Positions 1-5,959 of a DNA stretch of 5,959 nt are shown here, piece by piece. Each line of letters opens with the position of its first letter. Position 1 is the stretch's first letter. Made by a program: the position numbers and the translations under genes. This stretch comes from Sphingobium sp. (lineage in GTDB: Bacteria > Pseudomonadota > Alphaproteobacteria > Sphingomonadales > Sphingomonadaceae), in contig JAGVJS010000052.1 of NCBI GenBank assembly GCA_020051025.1, positions 1-5,959 on the forward strand, given 5' to 3'. The notes beneath the pieces are model-generated. The model did not search any database. It was not told the origin of the DNA and was given only the letters and a program-made list of their open reading frames with translations.

Positions 1-2
1 AG

Positions 3-1412
3 GCGCGCGGCGCCGAACTCAACACCATCCTCGCGAAAACCCGGCCGATCATGCGCGATGCGCCGATCACGGCGCAGCCGGAAATGCCGCCGTCGCAGGT
101 CGCCGAATTCCGCCGCATGATGGATCTGGCGCTCCAGCCGGTCGACAGCTGGAACGGCTTCTCGCGCGAGGATACCTGGCAGGATGGCGCGCTACGCTAT
201 CAGATCTGCACCATGTCCTGGAATCTGGCGCTGGGCCAATATACCCGCCTGCCGGCCTTCCATGGCTATCTGAATAGCGCGCAGGAAAATCTGATCGCCA
301 AGCATATCCACCGCAACACCTGGAACTATTGGTATTGGGAAAGCATCTGGGGCAATTTCAAGGTCGAGAAGAACCCGGTCACGACCGACAATATCATGTT
401 GTCGGGCTTCCTGGGCGTCTCGCTCGGCCTGTTCGAAACAGCGAGCGGTACATCGCCTTTCGCGGCGCCCGGCGCGCTGACCTTCCGCTTCGATGAAAAG
501 ACCGCCTTTCCCTACAGCCATGAAACCATGCTGGAAGAGGTGGTAAAGAATTTCAAACGCTATGATCTGGGCTGGTTCCCCTGTGAACCGCGCTGGATCT
601 ATTCCATGTGCAACCTCGTCGGCCGCACCGCTTTGTCGCTGCATGATGCGCGCCACGGCACCGACATGATCGCCCGCGTCGGCGACCGGTTCGACCGCAC
701 GATGGAAGAGGAAATGATGATGGCCGATGGCCGCATCAAGGTCTGCACATCGTCTCCCTTCGGCTTTCAGGTGCCGAGCCTGTCCGGTCTGTTCGGCGAG
801 ACATGGGGCGTGCGCTTCATGACCCCTTATGATCCCGCTGGTGCGGAGCGCCTCTGGGAAGTGATGAAGCAGGATTTCATCAGCGTGAAGCCCGACGGAT
901 CGCTCGACTTCCGCCTGCTGCCGCTGGGCTGGGACACGCGCAAACCGGCTGATTTCTCCCGCTGGCCCGAACTCAACCCTCTGATGGTGACGCTCTGGGC
1001 GGCGCAGGAAATGGGCGACGACCGCATCGTCGAAGCGACGGTGAAAGCGATCGACCAGCGATCGGGCGACGGCGTGGCCGCCTCGCAAAGCTGGGGCGCG
1101 CGCAACACCATCCGCGACATGGTGAACCGGGGCTTGCCCGAAGCCTGGGCGAAGGGGCCGATCCTGGCCGATGCCGTCTATCCCGATGTGATCGTCGGCC
1201 GGGCGGTGACGGACGGGACGGCGCTGGAACTGGTGCTGCATCCGGGCGCGGGAACGGTGCGGAGCGACATCGGCCTCGACCGGCTGGTGCCGGGCCGCAG
1301 CTATCGCATCATCGAAACGGACGAACGCTTCACTGCCGGTATCGATGGCAAGGCGCGACTGACGGTGACGCTTGCCGGCCGCACGCCACTGACGATCGTG
1401 CCGGTGGCCTGA
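3..1412 (+). CDS. Linalool dehydratase/isomerase (LDI) family protein, 5'-partial
   Basis: Characterised LDI of Castellaniella defragrans interconverts linalool and geraniol and dehydrates linalool to myrcene. The frame is open to the window edge with strongly coding third positions, and the first ATG (51) has no Shine-Dalgarno, so the start probably lies upstream. Residues are counted from that Met. Compared from memory with Castellaniella LDI, matching blocks are the DNIM segment (113-116), a CEP-x6-CN motif with Cys178 and Cys187 nine apart (like LDI C171/C180), the downstream RTALSLHDARHGTD stretch and the AAQEMGDD helix (317-324). The position of LDI His129 appears to be Phe120, and that of Tyr240 appears to be Phe248. 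Roughly residues 378-453 are strand-rich and seem extra relative to Castellaniella LDI. Any signal peptide or membrane anchor would be out of view. Family membership is fairly secure; the substrate is unknown. Confidence 0.8.
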   Translation, partial: ARGAELNTILAKTRPIMRDAPITAQPEMPPSQVAEFRRMMDLALQPVDSWNGFSREDTWQDGALRYQICTMSWNLALGQYTRLPAFHGYLNSAQENLIAKHIHRNTWNYWYWESIWGNFKVEKNPVTTDNIMLSGFLGVSLGLFETASGTSPFAAPGALTFRFDEKTAFPYSHETMLEEVVKNFKRYDLGWFPCEPRWIYSMCNLVGRTALSLHDARHGTDMIARVGDRFDRTMEEEMMMADGRIKVCTSSPFGFQVPSLSGLFGETWGVRFMTPYDPAGAERLWEVMKQDFISVKPDGSLDFRLLPLGWDTRKPADFSRWPELNPLMVTLWAAQEMGDDRIVEATVKAIDQRSGDGVAASQSWGARNTIRDMVNRGLPEAWAKGPILADAVYPDVIVGRAVTDGTALELVLHPGAGTVRSDIGLDRLVPGRSYRIIETDERFTAGIDGKARLTVTLAGRTPLTIVPVA

Positions 1413-1413
1413 C

Positions 1414-1791
1414 ATGGCCTGCTGCCTCATCGCCGCTTTTCTGGTCGCTCAGGCGATGGCGATGCTGCGGCGCTGGGCGGTGTTTTGGGGCCTGATGCCG
1501 GTGCCGGAAGGGGAGGTGGCCGACACCATCTTCACACGCATCGCCGCTTTCCTGCGGAGGCCGCGGGTGCGGATGGCGGTGGTGGCGCTGCTGCTGGTGG
1601 AACTGGCTGGCGTGGGCATCTGGCTCTATCGCGACCATGGCACCCATATCGCCCAACTCGCCGATATCGGCTGGTCCCGCCTGCATGGCCAGCATGTCGT
1701 CTACGCAGATATGTGTGGCATGAACGGCGAACAGAGCGTGCGGCTTATAATCGACGCCGACGGCACACGCCATCGCACCATCAGCGGATAG
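1414..1791 (+). CDS. Small two-helix membrane protein, function unknown
   Basis: This 125-residue protein is not one I recognise. The ATG follows the LDI stop codon by a single base, so translation is probably coupled; upstream there is only a weak GGTGG as ribosome site. Codons carry mostly G/C in third position, supporting a real gene. Residues 1-18 form a hydrophobic segment followed by Arg19-Arg20, and residues 54-72 form a second, longer one preceded by RRPRVR. The positive-inside rule then predicts a cytoplasmic loop and a periplasmic tail (73-125). The tail has one cysteine (Cys101) and ends in a short strand-like DADGTRHRTI segment. Later in-frame ATGs (1456, 1462) are possible starts and would shorten or remove the first helix. 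Position between the LDI-like gene and the SDR suggests a role as membrane anchor or partner for the LDI-like enzyme, but that is inference. Confidence 0.7.
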   Translation: MACCLIAAFLVAQAMAMLRRWAVFWGLMPVPEGEVADTIFTRIAAFLRRPRVRMAVVALLLVELAGVGIWLYRDHGTHIAQLADIGWSRLHGQHVVYADMCGMNGEQSVRLIIDADGTRHRTISG

Positions 1792-1793
1792 GC

Positions 1794-1802
1794 GAGGGGA
1801 AG
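1794..1802 (+). promoter_or_regulatory. Ribosome binding site of the SDR gene
   Basis: GAGGGGAAG lies just ahead of the ATG at 1805 and just after the stop of the small membrane protein gene. Its AGGGG core is five to six bases from the start, slightly short but acceptable. It fixes 1805 as the SDR start. Confidence 0.6.
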
Positions 1803-1804
1803 CC

Positions 1805-2548
1805 ATGAGGGAATTTTCGGGCAAGACCGCCATTATCACCGGCGGTTCCAGAGGCATCGGCCTCGCCGTCGCGACGTTACTGGTGGAGCGTGGCGCGAAG
1901 TTGGTTCTGGTAGGCCGGGATGCAACGGCTCTGTCCACGGCGGTGGAGGTACTCGGCGAAGCCGCCACCTTGATCGCCGGCGACATAGCACAGGCCGACA
2001 CGGCGACCCGCGCCGTCGCCAGAGCGATTGACCATGGCGGCGGCCTCGACATTCTCGCCAACATCGCCGGCATCTTTCCGACTGCGTTGATCGAGGAGAC
2101 GAGTGACGCCCTCTATGCCGACACGATCGCCGCCAACCTCACTGGCACCATGACCTTCTGCCGCGCGGCCTTTCCGGTCCTGCGGGAACGGGGCGGAGCG
2201 ATCGTCAACATGTCCTCCACCGCCGCCCGCTTCCCGACGCCCGGCCTGTCCGTCTATGCCGCCGCCAAGGCGGGGGTAGAGGCCTTCACCCGCACGCTGG
2301 CGGTCGAAGGTGCACCCCATATCCGCGTCAACGCCGTCTCTGCCGGCCCGACCCGCACAGAGACGGTCGATGCACTCATGGCGTCCGACACGACCGGCGC
2401 GGTGGCGGCCGTAACCGGCGCGCTGCCGCTACGCCGCCTCGCCGAAACCAGCGAGATAGCCGAAGCGATCCTCTTCCTCGCCTCGCCCCGCGCCAGCTTC
2501 ATCACCGGCCAGATCTTGCACGCCAATGGCGGCGGGCTGATGGCCTGA
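1805..2548 (+). CDS. Short-chain dehydrogenase/reductase (classical SDR)
   Basis: A cytosolic NAD(P)-dependent oxidoreductase of 247 residues, the normal length for classical SDRs. Visible hallmarks are the TGGSRGIG dinucleotide-binding motif (12-19), Arg38-Asp39 at the end of the second strand, Asp60, the NIAG motif (86-89), Asn111, catalytic Ser138, and Tyr151 and Lys155 in YAAAK. The C-terminal GQILHANGG segment is typical of the family. Arg38 hints at NADP(H) preference, which is inference. The gene follows the small membrane protein gene by 13 bases and is presumably co-transcribed with the LDI-like gene. It could oxidise a secondary or primary alcohol made by the LDI-like protein or the P450, but SDR sequence alone does not fix the substrate. 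The family call is very secure. Confidence 0.93.
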   Translation: MREFSGKTAIITGGSRGIGLAVATLLVERGAKLVLVGRDATALSTAVEVLGEAATLIAGDIAQADTATRAVARAIDHGGGLDILANIAGIFPTALIEETSDALYADTIAANLTGTMTFCRAAFPVLRERGGAIVNMSSTAARFPTPGLSVYAAAKAGVEAFTRTLAVEGAPHIRVNAVSAGPTRTETVDALMASDTTGAVAAVTGALPLRRLAETSEIAEAILFLASPRASFITGQILHANGGGLMA

Positions 2549-2576
2549 CGCCGATCAGGGCCAGTAGCGCGCCCGC
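2532..2576. terminator. Imperfect dyad over the convergent stop codons
   Basis: GGCCTGA (2542-2548) can pair with TCAGGGCC (2555-2562) with one bulged G around a six-base loop, and GCGGGC (2532-2537) with GCCCGC (2571-2576) outside it. The inner arms contain the stop codons of the SDR (+) and of the acyl-CoA synthetase (-). With only six bases between the genes this is the only obvious candidate for a bidirectional terminator. There is no T-run on either side, so the call is weak. Confidence 0.3.
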
Positions 2577-4042
2577 ACGATCCGCTTGAGCAGCTTGCCA
2601 TTGGGGTGACGCGGCAGGTTCGGGTCGAAATCGATCTGACGTGGCAATTTGATCCGCCCGATCCGCCCCGCCAGATGCGCCAGCAATTCCTCCGCCAGCG
2701 TGGGGCCGGCATCCTCCCATCGCGCCGGCTCGACTACCGCCACCACGCGCTCGCCCATTTCCGGGTCCGGCGCGCCGATGATCGCGACGTCCGCCACCTT
2801 GGGATGGGTAATCAGGGCATCCTCTATCTCCTGCGGATAGATGTTCACGCCGCCCGATATGATCATGAAACTCTGTCGATCGGTCAAATAGAGGAAACCC
2901 GCCTCATCCACCCAGCCCAGGTCGCCCAGCGTCGTCCAGCCATGGCGATTGCGGGTCTGCGCCGTCTTCTCCGGATCATTATGATATTCGAACGGCGCAC
3001 CATCGGCGAAATAGATGGTGCCGATCTCGCGTGGTGGTAGCAACTCGCCATCCTCGTCACAGATCCGCACCTTGCCCCATATCGCCCGCCCGACCGATCC
3101 GGGATGGGCCTGCCATTCTTCCGGGCCTATGCCGGTCAGGCCATTGGCTTCGGTCCCGCCATAAAATTCATGCAGGATTGGCCCCCACCAGTCGAGGATC
3201 GCCTGCTTGACCTCGACCGGGCAGGGCGCGGCCGCATGGAAAGCGGTGACGAGCGAAGACAGGTCGTAACGCAGCCGCGCGTCCTCCGGCAGCTTCAATA
3301 TCCGCACGAAGTGGGTGGGGACGAACTGCGCATGGGTGACATCATAGCGCTCGATCAGCGCCAGCGTCGTTTCCGGATCGAATTTCTCCATCACGATCAC
3401 CGTGCCGCCCAGCTTGTGGATCGACATGCACCAGCGCAGCGGCGCGGCATGATAGAGCGGGGCAGGGGACAGGAAGATGCTGTCCGCATCCATGCGATAG
3501 CTGGTCCGGCCATAGTCGGTCAGCGCATTGCTCTGGTTCAGCGATCCTTCGGGCTGGGGTGGGCGGATGCCCTTGGGCCGCCCCGTCGTGCCGGACGAAT
3601 AGAGCATGTCGTTGCCCGGCGTTTCGTCGGCGATGGGCGTTTCGGGCATGGCGGCCCGCTCGCTCATGAAATCGCGCGCGCCCGGTGCAAAGACGATCAG
3701 CCCCTGCGTCGGCAGGTCGGCCGGGACAGGCTCCGACGCGATCAGCAGGCGCGAACCGGAATCGGCCAGGATGAAGGCAATTTCCGGCGTCGCCAGCCGG
3801 GTCGACAGGCAGGTATAATAAAGACCCGCCCGCTGCGCCGCCCAGACGATCTCGAAAAAGGCGGGGCCATTGTCCAGCAGCAGGGCGATGCCATCGCCGC
3901 GCTGCAGGCCGAGCCTGCGAAAGAGCTGCGCGCCCTGATTGGAGCGCGCTTCCAATTGTGCGTAGGTAACGACCTCGGCGGTCCCGGCCATGATATAGGC
4001 CGGCTTGTCCGGCGTCGTACGGGCGTGAATGGACGGGTGCAT
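2555..4042 (-). CDS. AMP-forming acyl-CoA synthetase / CoA ligase (FadD-like)
   Basis: This enzyme activates a carboxylic acid via an acyl-adenylate to its CoA thioester in the cytosol. At 495 residues it is full length for the ANL superfamily. Motifs in order are the P-loop YSSGTTGRPKG (148-158), FYGGTE (293-298), YHNDPEKTA (353-361), the LGDLG motif with Asp374, Asp388-Arg389 followed by the hinge region and ISGGVNIYPQEIE (395-406), and the C-terminal NGK with catalytic Lys483. The MHPSIHARTTPDKPA start is typical of FadD-like ligases and supports the ATG at 4042, although only a weak GGGG-type ribosome site lies ahead of it. It reads divergently from the P450 and converges on the SDR. Likely substrates are a fatty, terpenoid or alicyclic acid produced by the neighbouring oxidases; the exact acid cannot be read from sequence. 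Confidence 0.93.
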   Translation of the reverse strand: MHPSIHARTTPDKPAYIMAGTAEVVTYAQLEARSNQGAQLFRRLGLQRGDGIALLLDNGPAFFEIVWAAQRAGLYYTCLSTRLATPEIAFILADSGSRLLIASEPVPADLPTQGLIVFAPGARDFMSERAAMPETPIADETPGNDMLYSSGTTGRPKGIRPPQPEGSLNQSNALTDYGRTSYRMDADSIFLSPAPLYHAAPLRWCMSIHKLGGTVIVMEKFDPETTLALIERYDVTHAQFVPTHFVRILKLPEDARLRYDLSSLVTAFHAAAPCPVEVKQAILDWWGPILHEFYGGTEANGLTGIGPEEWQAHPGSVGRAIWGKVRICDEDGELLPPREIGTIYFADGAPFEYHNDPEKTAQTRNRHGWTTLGDLGWVDEAGFLYLTDRQSFMIISGGVNIYPQEIEDALITHPKVADVAIIGAPDPEMGERVVAVVEPARWEDAGPTLAEELLAHLAGRIGRIKLPRQIDFDPNLPRHPNGKLLKRIVRARYWP

Positions 4043-4111
4043 GTTTATGCGCCCCGACCGGCATGGATGATGGGCATCGACCGCTCTCCCCGGATATGTG
4101 CCTTTGCGTTT

Positions 4112-4140
4112 AAGCTAGGCAGTTGGTCCTGGCCGTCCAA
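4112..4140 (-). promoter_or_regulatory. Candidate promoter of the acyl-CoA synthetase gene
   Basis: Read on the minus strand, TTGGAC (4135-4140) is followed after 17 bases by TAGCTT (4112-4117), a fair -35/-10 arrangement for a housekeeping sigma factor. It would give a leader of about 60 bases before the ATG at 4042. The -10 match is only partial, so this is tentative. Confidence 0.3.
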
Positions 4141-4179
4141 TCGCATTTGCCGGCGGATCAATAGCCTGCGGCGATGAAT

Positions 4180-4193
4180 GGTCCCCATGGACC
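4180..4193. promoter_or_regulatory. Inverted repeat in divergent region, possible operator
   Basis: GGTCC (4180-4184) and GGACC (4189-4193) form a perfect five-base inverted repeat with a four-base centre. Similar GGWCC words also occur at 4125-4129 and 4238-4242 in the same intergenic region. It may be a regulator binding site; no cognate regulator is encoded in the window. Confidence 0.3.
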
Positions 4194-4197
4194 CAAG

Positions 4198-4218
4198 TTG
4201 ATCGACACCGTCGATAAA
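4198..4218. promoter_or_regulatory. Palindrome upstream of the P450, possible operator
   Basis: ATCGAC-ACC-GTCGAT (4201-4215) is a perfect six-base inverted repeat with a three-base centre. Skipping one mismatched pair, the outer TT (4198-4199) and AA (4217-4218) also match, giving a near-perfect 21-base dyad. It sits about 75 bases upstream of the preferred P450 start and about 160 bases from the ligase start, a sensible place for a regulator controlling one or both divergent genes. The family of the regulator cannot be told. Confidence 0.4.
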
Positions 4219-4273
4219 TGGCGCGCCATCGCCGATTGGACCGGCTCTCCTCACGCTCTCAGGATCAGGGGCA

Positions 4274-4283
4274 AGAGAGGAGA
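4274..4283 (+). promoter_or_regulatory. Strong ribosome binding site that decides the P450 start
   Basis: AGAGAGGAGA has an AGGAG core (4278-4282) eight bases before GTG at 4291. No comparable site precedes the upstream in-frame ATG at 4174. This supports GTG 4291 as the start. Confidence 0.75.
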
Positions 4284-4290
4284 CACGCCT

Positions 4291-5547
4291 GTGACGGACG
4301 CTTTGCCAGAGGATATTGACGACATCATCGTCGATCCGCGCACTTATGGGGATGAACATAGCTACCACCGGGCCTTTGCGGCGCTGCGGCGGCATGATCC
4401 GGTCCATTGGGCCGCGCCGCGCGACTATCGCCCTTTCTGGGCAGTCACGCGCCATGCCGACATCATGGCGGTGGAACTGAACGCGAGGAATTTTCTCAAC
4501 GACCCGCGCCAGTTTCTGGTGACGACAGCGGATGAGGAAATGCTGATGGCGCAGTCGGGTAGCAGCAATTTCGCCCGCAACCTCGTCGCCATGGATGATC
4601 CCGATCATCGCGCCTATCGCGCGCTCACTTCCGCCTGGTTCGGAGCGAAGAGCGTGCGCGCGCTGGAAGAAGAAATCACCGCCCTTGCGCGGGAAACCGT
4701 CGACCGCATGGTCGAAAAGGGGGATAGCTGCGACTTCGCCAAGGAGATTGCCGCCTGGTATCCACTGCGTACCATCATGATCGTGCTGGGCGTCCCGCGT
4801 GAGGATGAACCGCTGATGCTGGCGCTGTCGCAGAAAGTATTCGGCGGCACGGACAGTGATAGCGGCGGCGGCGACGGCATGGCGTCCATGGTTGAGGCGT
4901 TCGAGGCCTTCACCCGCTATTTCAACGCCATCACCCTGGATCGCCGCACCAATCCGCGCAACGATGTCGCCACTATTCTCGCCAATGCGACGATCGACGG
5001 CCAGCCGATTGGTGAAAAGGAGCGCAACGCCTATTATCTGATCGTCGCGGCGGCCGGCCATGATACCACCAGTTCGGCCATATCCGGCGGCCTTCTGGCG
5101 CTCATTCAGAACCCGGAGCAGATGGCCCGGCTGCGCGCCAATCCCGATCTGATCGGCAATGCGGTGGAGGAATTCATCCGCTGGACTACCCCGGTGAAGC
5201 ATTTCTTCCGCACGGCCCTGTCCGATTGCGAGGTCGGCGGCAAGGCGATCCGCGCCGGCGATTCTCTGATGATGTGCTACCCGTCGGGCAATCGCGACGA
5301 GGCCGTGTTCGACACGCCCTTCGATTTCCGGATCGATCGGCCCGATGCCCGCAAGCATATCGCCTTCGGCTATGGCCCGCATCTGTGCCTGGGCAATATG
5401 CTGGCCAAGCTGGAAATGCGGATATTGTTCACCGAACTGCTCGCCCGCATCGACGATATTCGTCTGGCCGGCGACCCCGCCTGGGTGGAAGCAAATTTCG
5501 TGTCGGGCCTCAAGCGGCTACCGATCCGCTACACGGCGCGATCCTGA
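4291..5547 (+). CDS. Cytochrome P450, CYP108 (P450terp)-like
   Basis: A soluble class I bacterial P450 of 418 residues from GTG 4291; a 457-residue form from ATG 4174 is possible but adds a leader without P450 character and lacks a ribosome site. Counting from the GTG, the I-helix AGHDTT is at 255-260, the ExxR pair is Glu294 and Arg297, the meander NRDE is at 334-337, and the haem loop FGYGPHLCLG (359-368) carries the Cys366 thiolate ligand. There is no membrane anchor. Compared from memory, the whole C-terminal half, including AGHDTTSS, the PVK-x-F-x-RTAL segment and HLCLGNMLAKLEM, resembles CYP108A1, which hydroxylates alpha-terpineol, and the CYP108 relatives of Novosphingobium. It needs a ferredoxin and a ferredoxin reductase, which are not in this window. 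A hydroxylase for a terpenoid or alicyclic substrate is the best guess; subfamily and substrate are inferred. Confidence 0.93.
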   Translation: MTDALPEDIDDIIVDPRTYGDEHSYHRAFAALRRHDPVHWAAPRDYRPFWAVTRHADIMAVELNARNFLNDPRQFLVTTADEEMLMAQSGSSNFARNLVAMDDPDHRAYRALTSAWFGAKSVRALEEEITALARETVDRMVEKGDSCDFAKEIAAWYPLRTIMIVLGVPREDEPLMLALSQKVFGGTDSDSGGGDGMASMVEAFEAFTRYFNAITLDRRTNPRNDVATILANATIDGQPIGEKERNAYYLIVAAAGHDTTSSAISGGLLALIQNPEQMARLRANPDLIGNAVEEFIRWTTPVKHFFRTALSDCEVGGKAIRAGDSLMMCYPSGNRDEAVFDTPFDFRIDRPDARKHIAFGYGPHLCLGNMLAKLEMRILFTELLARIDDIRLAGDPAWVEANFVSGLKRLPIRYTARS

Positions 5548-5554
5548 AGGACAA

Positions 5555-5579
5555 GGGCGCCCCGTTCACCGGGGCGCCC
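5555..5579. terminator. Bidirectional hairpin terminator between P450 and crotonase genes
   Basis: GGGCGCCCCG (5555-5564) and CGGGGCGCCC (5570-5579) form a perfect ten-base, nearly all-GC stem with a five-base loop. It lies eight bases after the P450 stop and five bases before the end of the convergent crotonase gene. There is no long T-run, but the minus-strand exit (TTGTCCTT) is mildly T-rich. A shared terminator is the natural reading. Confidence 0.75.
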
Positions 5580-5583
5580 GCAT

Positions 5584-5959
5584 TCACCGACCCAGCCAGT
5601 TGGGCGCGCGCTTCTCGGCAAAGGCTTTCGGCCCCTCGATGAAATCCTCCGACGCCAGCAGCGCCTTCATCTCAGGATAATCCCATTCGCCTTCCATGCC
5701 GTCCTGCACGGAGAGGGTCAGGCCGCGATGCGTCGCTTCCTTGGTCGCGCGGATCGACATGGGACTGCACGCCAATATCTCGCCGGCCCAACGTCGGGCT
5801 GCCTCCAGCACATCGCCGTTGGTCACTTCCGTTACAAAACCCAGCGCATAGCCTTCCTGCGCACTGACGCGGCGGCCGGTTAGCAACATGCCCATCGCCC
5901 GTTGCAGGCCGATGATGCGCGGCAATCGCTGCATCCCGCCGGCAAGCGCGGCGATGCCC
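5584..5959 (-). CDS. Enoyl-CoA hydratase/isomerase (crotonase) family protein, 5'-partial
   Basis: Only the last 124 codons are in the window; the frame continues past the right edge and the Met at 5934 is internal. The segment GIAALAGGMQRLPRIIG followed by AMGMLLTGRRVSAQEGYALGFV is the classic crotonase region after the second active-site position, then comes the usual ATKEA helix and a PNWLGR C-terminus. The catalytic acidic residues and oxyanion-hole glycines lie in the missing part, so hydratase, isomerase or another crotonase activity cannot be told apart. It converges on the P450 gene. In this setting it probably processes an acyl-CoA made by the neighbouring ligase through a beta-oxidation-like route, which is inference. 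Confidence 0.9.
   Translation of the reverse strand, partial: GIAALAGGMQRLPRIIGLQRAMGMLLTGRRVSAQEGYALGFVTEVTNGDVLEAARRWAGEILACSPMSIRATKEATHRGLTLSVQDGMEGEWDYPEMKALLASEDFIEGPKAFAEKRAPNWLGR

Noticed and set aside
192..1430. 412-codon open frame antisense to the LDI-like gene
   Set aside because: It is the GC-rich shadow of a gene with clear family motifs. Its translation is rich in Arg, His, Gln and Ala with no recognisable domain.
1485..1808. 107-codon plus-strand frame overlapping the small membrane protein gene
   Set aside because: Its translation is an Arg/Gly/His-rich frameshift product, whereas the 1414 frame has proper third-position bias, two hydrophobic helices and operon-like spacing.
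1330..2073. 247-codon minus-strand frame across the LDI end, small gene and SDR start
   Set aside because: It crosses three well-supported plus-strand genes and shows no domain or start signal of its own.
4123..4140. TTGG...CCAA inverted repeat as a separate operator
   Set aside because: Only five of nine pairs match across the centre, so it is weaker than the two dyads listed; it is kept only as part of the repeated-word finding.
3104..4177. 357-codon plus-strand open frame opposite the acyl-CoA synthetase
   Set aside because: It lies over the ligase motifs and reads as an Arg/Gly/Gln-rich shadow without family features.
4045..5382. 445-codon open frame antisense to the P450 and the intergenic region
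   Set aside because: The opposite strand encodes an intact P450 with all motifs. The antisense protein is low-complexity-like (Arg/His/Gly-rich) and has no convincing ribosome site.
1..5959. CRISPR arrays, tRNA or rRNA genes, insertion sequences, attachment sites
   Set aside because: No regularly spaced repeats, no tRNA or rRNA signatures, and no transposase or terminal repeats were seen on reading both strands.

Overview
The window is GC-rich, densely coding bacterial DNA with strong G/C preference at third codon positions. Its gene content (a CYP108-type soluble P450, a FadD-like CoA ligase, a crotonase and an LDI-family protein) and protein style suggest an alphaproteobacterium, most likely a sphingomonad (Sphingobium/Novosphingobium-like). 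The taxonomic call is an inference from sequence style and gene content, since no rRNA or marker gene is present.

Layout: (1) 3-1412 (+), a linalool dehydratase/isomerase (LDI) family protein whose 5' end lies outside the window. (2) 1414-1791 (+), a small two-helix membrane protein starting one base after the LDI stop. (3) 1805-2548 (+), a classical short-chain dehydrogenase/reductase; these three form an apparent operon. (4) 2555-4042 (-), an AMP-forming acyl-CoA synthetase converging on the SDR with a 6-base gap. (5) 4043-4290, a 248-bp divergent intergenic region with several dyads and the only sizeable non-coding stretch. (6) 4291-5547 (+), a cytochrome P450 resembling CYP108 (P450terp, alpha-terpineol hydroxylase). 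(7) 5555-5579, a perfect GC hairpin between convergent genes, probably a bidirectional terminator. (8) 5584-5959 (-), the C-terminal part of an enoyl-CoA hydratase/isomerase family protein.

Working together, the genes look like an accessory catabolic module for an alcohol-bearing isoprenoid or other hydrophobic alicyclic compound. The LDI-like enzyme would isomerise or dehydrate an alcohol, the P450 would hydroxylate an unactivated carbon, the SDR would oxidise the alcohol, the ligase would activate the resulting acid as a CoA thioester, and the crotonase would feed it into beta-oxidation. The combination of an LDI-family enzyme with a P450terp-like P450 points to a monoterpenol-like substrate, but no substrate is proven. 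The most interesting points are the LDI homologue itself, which keeps the active-site cysteine pair but apparently not the histidine, and the tightly coupled small membrane protein that I do not recognise.
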